From JAAYHV01 sp035268985 (lineage in GTDB: Bacteria; Bacillota; Clostridia; Peptostreptococcales; Anaerovoracaceae), in contig DATFJV010000102.1 of the NCBI GenBank assembly GCA_035268985.1, positions 1 to 29,683 on the forward strand: 29,683 nucleotides of DNA, in the 5' to 3' direction. The translations under genes were made by a program, and so were the position numbers. The stretch's first letter is position 1; each line of letters begins with the position of its first letter. Below the pieces are notes generated by a model, which ran no database searches, had not been told where the DNA came from, and worked only from the letters and a program-made list of their open reading frames with translations. Shown here one piece after another: positions 7,043-15,194 of this stretch.

Positions 7043-8062
7043 ATGGGATTACTTTACGACTTATCACAGAGGTATAGAACGCTGTCGATAGTAGGGATGT
7101 CTAAAAATGCAGGTAAAACCACTGCGCTTAATTATTTAATAGAAGAAGCTGATGATGAATGTATTAATTTGGGAATCACATCTACAGGTAGAGATGGGGA
7201 ATCTACGGACTTAGTTACAGGTAGTGATAAACCTAGAGTTTATTTATACGAAGATACAATTGTTACAGTTCCTACACAGCTTTATGAATTAGCAGAAGCT
7301 GGTTTGGAAATATTGCATAAATCAAAATATACAACTTCCATAGGAGAATTATTACTGTGTAGGGTTGTTGAAAGCGGCTATGTGCAAATAGCTGGACCGG
7401 TTGCAGTAGCTGATACTAAAAAAATGTGTAAAGAAATGTTTTCTTTGGGTTGCGAATTAATATTAATAGATGGAGCTGTAGACAGAAAATCTATTGCGTC
7501 ACCTGAAACATCTGATGCAATAATACTATCAACAGGTGCAGTTATTTCAAGAACTTTAAAAAAAGTAGTTGAAGAAACAGCTCATATAGTAAACCTTTAT
7601 GAATTGCCTGAACTCGAAGATGGTATAATAAGAAAATCAATAGAAGAAAAATGTGACTGTGATAAGATAATGATAGTTGATAAAGAAGGTAAATTAGAAA
7701 CACTAAGCCTATTGACTGGTCTTGGAGCGAGCAGATTTATAGATGAAGCAATTAACGATAATACTGATTCGGTTTTCATTCCTGGAGCCCTTACAAACAG
7801 TGTTATATCTGATATACACCCTAAAAAACTTAAAAAGATAAATTTCGTATTAAAGGATCCAACAAAAATATTTATAGGTAGTAGGGATTATAACCAATTG
7901 GTAAAAAAAGGTTTTAAAGTTAGCGTTTTGAAAAACATAAAAGTTGCAGCTATTACAGTTAACCCCTATTCGCCTAGCGGTTATTCCTTTGAACATGAAG
8001 CATTAAGGGATGCAATGCAAGAGGCAGTGGAAGATATTCCGGTTATAGATGTTAGAATTTGA
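7043..8062 (+). CDS. kamB: Lysine 5,6-aminomutase reactivase subunit KamB
   Basis: The protein has 339 residues from the ATG at 7043. I prefer this over the GTG at 7037 because AGGAAG (7029-7034) is then 8 bases away instead of 2. A P-loop GMSKNAGKTT is at about 18-27, and the fold looks like a P-loop NTPase of the dethiobiotin-synthetase/MinD type. KamB is always found with KamC and KamDE in lysine fermenters and is annotated as a reactivase subunit that helps exchange damaged cobalamin in the aminomutase. The biochemical role is known mainly by context. Its stop overlaps the ribosome binding site of kamC. Confidence 0.82.
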   Translation: MGLLYDLSQRYRTLSIVGMSKNAGKTTALNYLIEEADDECINLGITSTGRDGESTDLVTGSDKPRVYLYEDTIVTVPTQLYELAEAGLEILHKSKYTTSIGELLLCRVVESGYVQIAGPVAVADTKKMCKEMFSLGCELILIDGAVDRKSIASPETSDAIILSTGAVISRTLKKVVEETAHIVNLYELPELEDGIIRKSIEEKCDCDKIMIVDKEGKLETLSLLTGLGASRFIDEAINDNTDSVFIPGALTNSVISDIHPKKLKKINFVLKDPTKIFIGSRDYNQLVKKGFKVSVLKNIKVAAITVNPYSPSGYSFEHEALRDAMQEAVEDIPVIDVRI

Positions 8063-8070
8063 GGTTTGAT

Positions 8071-9735
8071 ATGAAAGCAGCGAATAATAAAGTATTGGCA
8101 AATCCGAAGACTAGATTAGAAACTGGTCTTGATTATGTAAAATCATCAATAAATTTAAATACACCTTATGGAAAGAAAAAGTTGAAGGATATTAATCCAT
8201 TTTTCCCTGGTGATGAAGATTCGCTAAAAGAATCATTGAATGATTTAGAAAACATGATTTATCTAGTAAAAAATAATACTAAAAAAGTTAATACATTATC
8301 TGAAGTATTAATGGAGATAAAGGAAAATACATATACCATTAAAAGATGTTCAACGAGTACTCTTTCAGTTGTGGAAATTTTTGAAGTCAAATCATTACTT
8401 TTGCAGATGAGAAGTATTAATGGTATAATTAGCAACATAGAGTCAAAGATTCCTGAAAAATTCTTATTGAATGATACTGAAGGACTTTTAGATGAGCTTG
8501 ATCCTAGAGGAGATAGATTAAATACTTTTTATATTTATGATGAGTTCTCTGAAAAACTCAAAGAATTAAGGAAGAGTAAAAAGGAATTTGAAAAACAAAT
8601 AAGAAGAGTATCTAAGAAAAAACGCGATGAGATAAAAGAAGAATTTGGGCTAATGTTAACTCCTAAATTTGATATCGTAGTTAATAAAAAAAGCGAAGAT
8701 TACAAAATAGTTAAAAATATACCCGATTTGGAGATGTTAAATGAGGATTATCTCTCTGCAACTTATGTTTTAAAAGTGCAGCCTGAGGTTTATGATATTC
8801 AACAACAAGTTGAAGAAATAAACGCGGAAATTGAAATGGAAGAAGCCATTATTCGTGAGAATTTGTCTAAAGTTATTTCAAAATATCAAGATGTTTTGTT
8901 GGATAATTGCGAAAAAATTGGTAATATTGATTTTTCAATAGGTAAGGCTCAGCATGCAATAAAAAACAAATGTGTAAAACCAGAAATAGTGAATGAGCAT
9001 GTTGTTTATTACGAAAATGCTAGACATTTAGAGGTAGAAGACATATTAAAAAAGAAAAATAGCAAATATTGTCCTGTAAGCATACAACTGAAACAAGGTG
9101 TTTCCTGTATAACTGGGGCAAATATGGGCGGCAAGACTATTTCTCTTAAACTAAGTGGACTTATACCAATAATGGCCCAATATGGTTTTTATGTACCGTG
9201 TGAAAATGCAAAAATAGGGCTATCTAATTATATCCAAATGTTGATTGGTGATAGCCAATCTGTAGTTAGGGGGTTATCTAGTTTCGGAAGCGAAATGGAA
9301 GAATTAAAAGAAATCTTTACTAGGAGTAAAGACAGATCCTTAATTCTTATAGATGAAATTGCTAGTGGAACAAATCCAATAGAAGGTTTAGCACTTACTA
9401 AAAGTGTTGTTGACTATCTTCTAGAAAAACCTTACATAACTCTTATTACTACTCATTTTGAGTCAGTTACAGCAAACAAGGCAGTTAAGAATTTCCAAGT
9501 CAGAGGCTTGGCAGAAGCAGATTTTAGCAAGCTAGATAGCGAAATACGTTACGCAAAAAGGCTTGATAGAATAAATATAATTCAAAAGTATATGGACTAT
9601 AGGCTAACTCCTATAGAAAACCAAGGCGAAGTGCCTAAAGATGCTCTTAACATAGCGAAAATGCTTGGCATAAGTAGCGATATTATTGAGAGAGCGAAAG
9701 AATATATTAGTAAGGAGAAAAAAGATGGAGAGTAA
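8071..9735 (+). CDS. kamC: Lysine 5,6-aminomutase reactivase ATPase KamC (MutS-like)
   Basis: The protein has 554 residues from the ATG at 8071, which has GAGG 6 bases upstream; an in-frame TTG at 8059 is less likely. The C-terminal part is a MutS-type ATPase with Walker A GANMGGKT (about 349-356), the SSFGSEMEE signature and Walker B LILIDEIASGTNP, then TTHF. The N-terminal half is helical and charged and lacks MutS mismatch-binding and endonuclease domains, so a DNA-repair role is unlikely. With KamB it is taken to be the chaperone-like reactivase of the B12-dependent KamDE enzyme. The last 11 bases overlap the start of kamD, suggesting translational coupling. Confidence 0.85.
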   Translation: MKAANNKVLANPKTRLETGLDYVKSSINLNTPYGKKKLKDINPFFPGDEDSLKESLNDLENMIYLVKNNTKKVNTLSEVLMEIKENTYTIKRCSTSTLSVVEIFEVKSLLLQMRSINGIISNIESKIPEKFLLNDTEGLLDELDPRGDRLNTFYIYDEFSEKLKELRKSKKEFEKQIRRVSKKKRDEIKEEFGLMLTPKFDIVVNKKSEDYKIVKNIPDLEMLNEDYLSATYVLKVQPEVYDIQQQVEEINAEIEMEEAIIRENLSKVISKYQDVLLDNCEKIGNIDFSIGKAQHAIKNKCVKPEIVNEHVVYYENARHLEVEDILKKKNSKYCPVSIQLKQGVSCITGANMGGKTISLKLSGLIPIMAQYGFYVPCENAKIGLSNYIQMLIGDSQSVVRGLSSFGSEMEELKEIFTRSKDRSLILIDEIASGTNPIEGLALTKSVVDYLLEKPYITLITTHFESVTANKAVKNFQVRGLAEADFSKLDSEIRYAKRLDRINIIQKYMDYRLTPIENQGEVPKDALNIAKMLGISSDIIERAKEYISKEKKDGE

Positions 9736-11281
9736 ATTAAATCTTGATCCAAAAGTAATCGATAGTGCTCGAAACCATGCGGCAAATATTGCTAGCAGTA
9801 TGCAGGACTTTATCGACAGACACACTACTGTAAGTACAGAAAGAACAGTACTTAGACTGTTAGGTGTAGATGGGGTGGATGACGTAGAAACCCCGCTACC
9901 TAATATAGTAGTGGATCAAATTAGCGAAGCAGGTGGTCTTACGAGAGGGGTAGCTTACTGGATTGGTAACGCTATTATACAGACTGGTTTGGCAGCACAG
10001 GAAATTGCAGAAAAAATGAGCAAAGGTGAATTAGATATTACTAAGCTTGAAACTGTAAGTACTGAAGAAGCAAAAGCTGCAATTATGCCAGCGGTTGAAA
10101 GTTCTTTAGAAGCGATCAAAAAGCAAGCTAATGCAAGGCAGGAATACTTAGAAAGACTTGGCGAAGCAAAGCAACCTTATTGTTATGTTATCGTAGCAAC
10201 AGGTAATATTTATGAGGATGTTGTACAAGCTCAAGCAGCAGCAAGGGAAGGTGCAGATATAGTTGCGGTTATAAGAACTACAGCGCAATCTTTACTTGAC
10301 TATGTTCCATATGGGCCGACAACTGAAGGTTTTGGCGGAACATATGCGACACAAGAAAATTTCCGTATAATGAGAAAAGCGTTAGACGAAGTTGGTGAAG
10401 AAGTAGGGAGATACATTAGATTATGTAACTATTCTTCTGGTTTATGTATGGCAGAGATTGCAGCTATGGGCGCACTAGAAAGATTAGACTTAATGCTTAA
10501 TGATGCTCTTTATGGAATACTATTTAGAGATATCAATATGCAAAGAACCTTAATTGACCAATATTTTTCAAGAGTTATAATTGGTTACTCTGGTGTAATG
10601 TTTAATTCTGGTGAAGATAATTATTTAACTACAGATGATGCTTATGAATCTGCTCATACTGTACTAGCATCTCAACTTATAAATGAACAGTTTGCAGTAG
10701 TAGCTAACATTGAGGAATGGCAAATGGGATTAGGTCATGCATTTGAGATGGACCCTTCTATTGAAAACGGATTTTTATATGAGCTAGCTCAAGCTATTAT
10801 GGCTAGAGAAATTTTCCCTAATGCATCACTTAAATATATGCCACCTACAAAATATATGACAGGTAATATTTTCAAAGGAAACGTACAAGATGCATTATTC
10901 AACTTAATTGCGGTATGGTCTGGACAATCAGTACAATTATTAGGTATGCTTACTGAAGCTATACATACTCCACATATGCATGATAGATATTTAGCTATTG
11001 AAAATGCTAAATATATATTTAACAATGCTAGAGACATAGGAAGTGAAGTTACTTTTAAGGATGATGGTATACTTGAAAAGAGAGCTAAGTTTGTATTGGA
11101 TGAGGCGGATAAACTTTTAGATGAAATTGAAGAAGAAGGTTTGTTCTCAATTATAGAACAAGGCAAGTTTGCAGGAGTTAAGAGACCATATGAAGGTGGT
11201 AAGGGTCTTGAAGGTGTATGTTTGAAAGATGATTATTACTTCAATCCGTTCATTTCAATGATGTTAGGAGGTGCAAAATAA
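9725..11281 (+). CDS. kamD: Beta-lysine 5,6-aminomutase alpha subunit
   Basis: The protein has 518 residues from the ATG at 9725, preceded by AAGGAG (9712-9717); the in-frame TTG at 9686 has no such signal. The length equals that of characterised clostridial KamD. With KamE it forms the adenosylcobalamin- and PLP-dependent enzyme that moves the terminal amino group of beta-lysine to carbon 5, giving 3,5-diaminohexanoate. The alpha subunit forms the TIM barrel that holds substrate and PLP. Recognisable family stretches include AEIAAMGALERLD and GQSVQLLGMLTEAIHTPH. The stop and the kamE start share one base (TAATG). Confidence 0.94.
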   Translation: MESKLNLDPKVIDSARNHAANIASSMQDFIDRHTTVSTERTVLRLLGVDGVDDVETPLPNIVVDQISEAGGLTRGVAYWIGNAIIQTGLAAQEIAEKMSKGELDITKLETVSTEEAKAAIMPAVESSLEAIKKQANARQEYLERLGEAKQPYCYVIVATGNIYEDVVQAQAAAREGADIVAVIRTTAQSLLDYVPYGPTTEGFGGTYATQENFRIMRKALDEVGEEVGRYIRLCNYSSGLCMAEIAAMGALERLDLMLNDALYGILFRDINMQRTLIDQYFSRVIIGYSGVMFNSGEDNYLTTDDAYESAHTVLASQLINEQFAVVANIEEWQMGLGHAFEMDPSIENGFLYELAQAIMAREIFPNASLKYMPPTKYMTGNIFKGNVQDALFNLIAVWSGQSVQLLGMLTEAIHTPHMHDRYLAIENAKYIFNNARDIGSEVTFKDDGILEKRAKFVLDEADKLLDEIEEEGLFSIIEQGKFAGVKRPYEGGKGLEGVCLKDDYYFNPFISMMLGGAK

Positions 11282-12051
11282 TGGCTAATTGTGAAACTGC
11301 TATTGATAAAGTAGATTTAAAAAAAGTTAAACCTTATGGAGATACAATGAACGATGGGCAGGTGGAAATGGCTTTTACTTTACCCGTACCATATGGTGAA
11401 GAAGCTGATGAAGCTGCACGTCAATTAGTTAAAAAAATGGGCTGTGAAGAACCAAGCGTTGTTTATTCTAAAGACTTGGGTGATGGATATTCTTTCTTCG
11501 TAGTATATGGAAAATGTCAACATAATGTTGATTATACAGATATACACGTAGCAAAGGTAGAAACTGAAGTAATGGAAAGAGATGAATGTGGTAAGTACAT
11601 TGAAGATAACATCAAAAGAGATGTTGTTATAGTAGGTGCTACAACTGGTTTTGATGCTCATACAGTAGGTATTGATGCTATTATTAATATGAAAGGCTTC
11701 CACGGGCACTTTGGTCTTGAAAGATTTCATAATGTAGAAGCATTAAACATGGGTTCACAGGTTCCTAATGAAGAACTAATAGCAAAAGCTAAAGAAATAA
11801 ATGCTGATGCTATATTAGTTTCTCAGACTGTAACTCAAAAAGATATACATATTCAGAACTTAACTGAGATGGTAGAGTTAATGGAAGCTGAAGGCTTAAG
11901 AGACAAGATGTTACTTCTTTGCGGAGGCCCTCGTATTTCCCATGAATTAGCTCAGGAACTAGGTTATGATGCTGGATTTGGTCCTCATACTTATGCAGAG
12001 AATGTATGTTCTTACATAATTACTGAGATTGTAAAAAGAAACAGAATATAA
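11281..12051 (+). CDS. kamE: Beta-lysine 5,6-aminomutase beta subunit (cobalamin-binding)
   Basis: KamE (256 residues) carries the base-off cobalamin motif DxHxxG as DAHTVG at 125-130, with H127 as the lower cobalt ligand. K138 in NMKGFHGHFG is the expected PLP-linking lysine. The 11-residue spacing between H127 and K138 equals that between H133 and K144 of the Clostridium sticklandii enzyme. A conserved CGGPR at about 214-218 closes the Rossmann-like domain. The N-terminal 80 residues form the dimerisation domain. It is last of the kam genes and is followed after 39 bases by atoD. Confidence 0.95.
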   Translation: MANCETAIDKVDLKKVKPYGDTMNDGQVEMAFTLPVPYGEEADEAARQLVKKMGCEEPSVVYSKDLGDGYSFFVVYGKCQHNVDYTDIHVAKVETEVMERDECGKYIEDNIKRDVVIVGATTGFDAHTVGIDAIINMKGFHGHFGLERFHNVEALNMGSQVPNEELIAKAKEINADAILVSQTVTQKDIHIQNLTEMVELMEAEGLRDKMLLLCGGPRISHELAQELGYDAGFGPHTYAENVCSYIITEIVKRNRI

Positions 12052-12090
12052 TTTCTAATTAAATATAGAAAAAGGAAGGGTAACTTAAAT

Positions 12091-12786
12091 ATGACTAATA
12101 AGCTAAAGACTGCTCAAGAAGCAATAGCTGGCCTTCAGGATGGTATGACTATCATGGTATCTGGATTTTTAGGAACAGGTTCTCCTGAAATCCTTATGGA
12201 TGCAATATTAGAGAAGGGTGTGAAGCACCTTACTGTAATTGGTAATGATGGTGGTCTACCAAGAGGTTGGTATAATGAAGATGATACTCCACGTGGCATT
12301 GGAAAATTGCTAGACGCAGGCATTGTAGATCACATTATAGCATCACATGTTGGTGTTAATCCGCTAATCGGTAAAGGAATTGTAGCTGGCACTTTGGAAT
12401 GCACGTTGGTACCACAAGGCTCTCTAGCTGAGAAAGTTAGAGCTGGTAATTTTGGACTTGGAGGTGTTCTTACACCAACAGGTGTTGGCACTTTAGCAGC
12501 TGAAGGAAAGATGCAAATCGAAATTGATGGAAAGATGCACTTGTTAGAAAAAGCATTAAAAGCAGATTATTCTTTCTGCAGGGCTTCAGTTTGTGATGAG
12601 TTTGGCAATTTCCTATGTAATAAGGCGACTAAAAACTTTAACTACTTAATGGCAGGAGCTGCAGATCATAATATTATTGCAACTGAAAGATTAGTTAAAG
12701 AAGGAGAACTAGACCCAGATGTATTCCAACATTCAGGTGTATTAGTTGATACAATAGTGGAAGGAGAGAAGCAATGGCAGATCTAA
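12091..12786 (+). CDS. atoD: Acetoacetate:butyrate CoA-transferase alpha subunit, copy 1
   Basis: This 231-residue subunit of a family I CoA-transferase has the glycine-rich CoA-binding stretch SGFLGTGSPE near 24-33, followed by NDGGLPRGWYN and GNFGLGGVLTPTGVGT. In lysine fermentation the enzyme transfers CoA from butyryl-CoA to acetoacetate, releasing butyrate. It is the seventh gene of the kdd operon and overlaps atoA by 13 bases, so the two subunits are translationally coupled. A second AtoD encoded at 13786 differs at about 50 positions by hand alignment. Substrate preference cannot be read from sequence; operon position supports the lysine role for this copy. Confidence 0.9.
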   Translation: MTNKLKTAQEAIAGLQDGMTIMVSGFLGTGSPEILMDAILEKGVKHLTVIGNDGGLPRGWYNEDDTPRGIGKLLDAGIVDHIIASHVGVNPLIGKGIVAGTLECTLVPQGSLAEKVRAGNFGLGGVLTPTGVGTLAAEGKMQIEIDGKMHLLEKALKADYSFCRASVCDEFGNFLCNKATKNFNYLMAGAADHNIIATERLVKEGELDPDVFQHSGVLVDTIVEGEKQWQI

Positions 12787-13451
12787 AAACGAGAATCGCG
12801 AAAAGATGCGCTAAAGAGTTTAAAGACGGATATGTTGCGAACCTTGGAATAGGTCTTCCTACTATGGTTGGTGGCTATTTACCAGAAGGTGTACATATTA
12901 CTTTACAATCAGAGAATGGCTTTACAGGTCTTGAAGGTATATGTGACAGGGGTGATGAAAACGTTGAAATTATAAATGCTGGTGGTCAATATGCCAAGGC
13001 GTCTGCAAGAGTAAACTATTTTGATAGTGCCACATCATTTGGTATTATTAGAGGTGGACATGTTGATGCAACAGTACTAGGTGCTATGCAAGTTGATGAA
13101 AAGGGTAACTTAGCAAACTGGATTATTCCTGGCAAAATGTATGCTGGAATGGGCGGAGCTATGGACCTAGTTGTGGGAGCAAAAGAAGTTATAATTTCCA
13201 TGGTACATCAACAGTTTAATAAAAAAACTGGTACTTCAAAACCTAAAATTTTAAAGGAATGCACACTTCCGCTTACAGCAGTAGGTGTTGTTGACTTAAT
13301 TGTTACAGAAATGTGCGTTATTGAAGTGACTGAAGAAGGGCTACTGTTAACAGAAGTACACCCAGACTACACAGTAGAAGATGTTATTGCTGCTACTGAT
13401 GCTCATTTAAATATAAGTCCTGATTTGAAGGCTTATGATATTACAGAATAA
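12774..13451 (+). CDS. atoA: Acetoacetate:butyrate CoA-transferase beta subunit, copy 1
   Basis: The beta subunit (225 residues) carries the catalytic glutamate, E47 in SENGFTG, that forms the glutamyl-CoA thioester. The family stretches GGHVDATVLGAMQVD and GMGGAMDLVVGAK are present. It is the last gene of the kdd operon, closed by a terminator 15 bases downstream. It differs from the beta subunit at 14469 at only 11 of 225 residues, seven of them in the last 17. Confidence 0.92.
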   Translation: MADLKTRIAKRCAKEFKDGYVANLGIGLPTMVGGYLPEGVHITLQSENGFTGLEGICDRGDENVEIINAGGQYAKASARVNYFDSATSFGIIRGGHVDATVLGAMQVDEKGNLANWIIPGKMYAGMGGAMDLVVGAKEVIISMVHQQFNKKTGTSKPKILKECTLPLTAVGVVDLIVTEMCVIEVTEEGLLLTEVHPDYTVEDVIAATDAHLNISPDLKAYDITE

Positions 13452-13465
13452 TATTAAAAATGTTA

Positions 13466-13494
13466 TAGAGGCGTATAAGCGCCTCTATTTTTTT
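13466..13494 (+). terminator. Rho-independent terminator of the kdd-atoA operon
   Basis: TAGAGGCG (13466-13473) pairs with CGCCTCTA (13480-13487) and is followed directly by a run of seven T. Confidence 0.92.
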
Positions 13495-13606
13495 ACAAAA
13501 AAATATTAGGTATTTATTAGTCTTTGGAAATAAGTGAATACATATTTACATAGAAATCATAAAGGAATTGGTCTGCATAGGATTGTATTGAATTTAATAC
13601 TTTTTG

Positions 13607-13635
13607 TTGCAGAGGGTAAATTTTAATGATATACT
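13607..13635 (+). promoter_or_regulatory. Candidate sigma-A promoter of the second atoDA pair
   Basis: TTGCAG (13607-13612), a 17-bp spacer and TATACT (13630-13635). A second TATAAT lies at 13644-13649 without a good -35 box. The 334-bp gap 13452-13785 also holds the upstream terminator and a leader of about 145 bases ending in a purine-rich run with AAGGTGAG as ribosome binding site. I see no gene and no copy of the TGAAC-N8-GTTCA operator in it. Confidence 0.5.
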
Positions 13636-13785
13636 TAATTTAATATAATTAAAAATTAAACGCTAGAGGTGATGGATTCTGTATATTACTATTATGTGGA
13701 TCTTCTCATATTTCCAATTAGCAAACTCTATTTTTAGTTAAGGTTGGGTTGTAAAAAGGAAAAGGGAAGGGGAAGGTGAGTTTAA

Positions 13786-14481
13786 ATGGCAAGTAAAATA
13801 AAAACAGCACAAGAAGCAATTGCAGGGATTAAAGAAGGTATGAGTATCATGGTAGGAGGTTTTATGGCAGCAGGCACTCCCGAAATCCTAATTGATGCCA
13901 TACTAGAAAAAGGTGTCAAGAACCTTACAATAATATGCAATGATGGTGGGTTACCAAAAGGTTGGTATAACGAATATGACACTGCACGTGGAGTAGGTAA
14001 ACTATTAGAAGCAGGGGTAATAGACCATATTATAGCATCCCATGTAGGACTAACTCCTTTAGTGGGTAAAGGGGTTTTTGATGGAACTATGAAATGCACA
14101 TTAATACCCCAAGGTTCTTTAGCTGAAAAAATTAGAGCTGGCAATTTTGGTCTAGGAGGAATTCTTACCCCAACAGGACTTGGTACAGTCGCTGCCGATG
14201 GTAAGATGCAAATCGAAGTTGATGGAAAGATGTACGTTCTCGAAAAACCATTGAGAGCAGATTATTCTTTTTGTAGAGCTTCAATTTGTGATGAGTTTGG
14301 TAATTTTCTATGTAATAAAACAACTAAAAACTTCAATTACTTAATGGCAGGAGCTGCAGATCATAATATTATAGCTACTGAAAAATTAGTAAAAGTAGGA
14401 GAATTAGAGCCTGATACGTTGCAACACTCCGGAGTTCTAGTTGATATGATAGTAGAAGGAGAAAAACCATGGCAGATTTAA
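13786..14481 (+). CDS. atoD: CoA-transferase alpha subunit, copy 2
   Basis: This 231-residue paralogue of the AtoD at 12091 has identical length and about 77% identity by hand alignment. Its CoA-binding stretch reads GGFMAAGTPE. It is preceded by its own promoter and a long leader, outside the main operon and without the shared operator. It probably has the same reaction class (acetoacetate with butyrate or another short-chain acid) under different control. The pair may have diverged for another acyl-CoA; this is inference. It overlaps the following atoA by 13 bases, exactly as in copy 1, which points to duplication of the two-gene unit. Confidence 0.88.
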   Translation: MASKIKTAQEAIAGIKEGMSIMVGGFMAAGTPEILIDAILEKGVKNLTIICNDGGLPKGWYNEYDTARGVGKLLEAGVIDHIIASHVGLTPLVGKGVFDGTMKCTLIPQGSLAEKIRAGNFGLGGILTPTGLGTVAADGKMQIEVDGKMYVLEKPLRADYSFCRASICDEFGNFLCNKTTKNFNYLMAGAADHNIIATEKLVKVGELEPDTLQHSGVLVDMIVEGEKPWQI

Positions 14482-15146
14482 AAACGAGAATCGCAAAAAG
14501 ATGTGCGAAAGAATTTAAAGATGGATATGTTGCTAACCTTGGAATAGGTCTTCCTACTATGGTTGGTGGTTATTTACCAGAAGGGGTACATATTACTTTA
14601 CAATCAGAGAACGGATTTACAGGTTTAGAAGGCATATGCGATAGAGGGAATGAAAACGTTGATATAATAAATGCTGGTGGTCAATATGCCAAGGCGTCAG
14701 CAAGAGTAAACTATTTTGATAGTGCCACATCATTTGGTATTATTAGAGGTGGACATGTTGATGCAACAGTACTAGGTGCTATGCAAGTTGATGAAAAGGG
14801 TAACTTAGCGAATTGGATTATTCCTGGCAAAATGTATGCTGGAATGGGTGGAGCTATGGACCTAGTTGTAGGAGCAAAAGAAGTTATAATTTCTATGGTA
14901 CATCAACAGCTTAATAAAAAAACTGGTATTTCAAAACCTAAAATTTTAAAGGAATGCACACTTCCACTTACAGCAGTAGGTGTTGTTGACTTAATTGTTA
15001 CAGAAATGTGCGTTATTGAAGTGACTGAAGAAGGGCTACTGTTAACAGAAGTACACCCAGACTACACAGTAGAAGATGTTATTGCTGCTACTGATGCGAA
15101 ATTAATTATAAGCCCTAACTTAAAACCTTATAATGTAAGTGAATAA
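14469..15146 (+). CDS. atoA: CoA-transferase beta subunit, copy 2
   Basis: This 225-residue beta subunit has the catalytic glutamate E47 in SENGFTG. The first 205 residues carry only four differences from copy 1, and long stretches of DNA are identical including third codon positions, in sharp contrast to the neighbouring atoD genes. Differences concentrate in the last 17 residues. This pattern suggests recent gene conversion between the two beta-subunit genes. Confidence 0.9.
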   Translation: MADLKTRIAKRCAKEFKDGYVANLGIGLPTMVGGYLPEGVHITLQSENGFTGLEGICDRGNENVDIINAGGQYAKASARVNYFDSATSFGIIRGGHVDATVLGAMQVDEKGNLANWIIPGKMYAGMGGAMDLVVGAKEVIISMVHQQLNKKTGISKPKILKECTLPLTAVGVVDLIVTEMCVIEVTEEGLLLTEVHPDYTVEDVIAATDAKLIISPNLKPYNVSE

Positions 15147-15154
15147 AAATTGAC

Positions 15155-15179
15155 AAACAGAGGCTTTTAGCCTCTGTTT
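15155..15179 (+). terminator. Terminator after the second atoDA pair
   Basis: AAACAGAGGC (15155-15164) pairs perfectly with GCCTCTGTTT (15170-15179) around TTTTA. The T-run is only the end of the stem, so termination may be partial, and the serpin gene 15 bases on has no other obvious promoter. Confidence 0.65.
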
Positions 15180-15194
15180 AAATGGGAGAAAGAC

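Noticed and set aside
8071..9735. MutS DNA mismatch-repair protein
   Set aside because: Only the ATPase part is MutS-like; mismatch-binding and Smr domains are absent, and the gene lies between kamB and kamD with overlaps.
10789..11166. Long minus-strand reading frames opposite kamD, atoD and the M20 gene
   Set aside because: They lie antisense to well-identified genes, have no start signals and encode low-complexity Ser/Ile/Leu-rich products typical of antisense frames.
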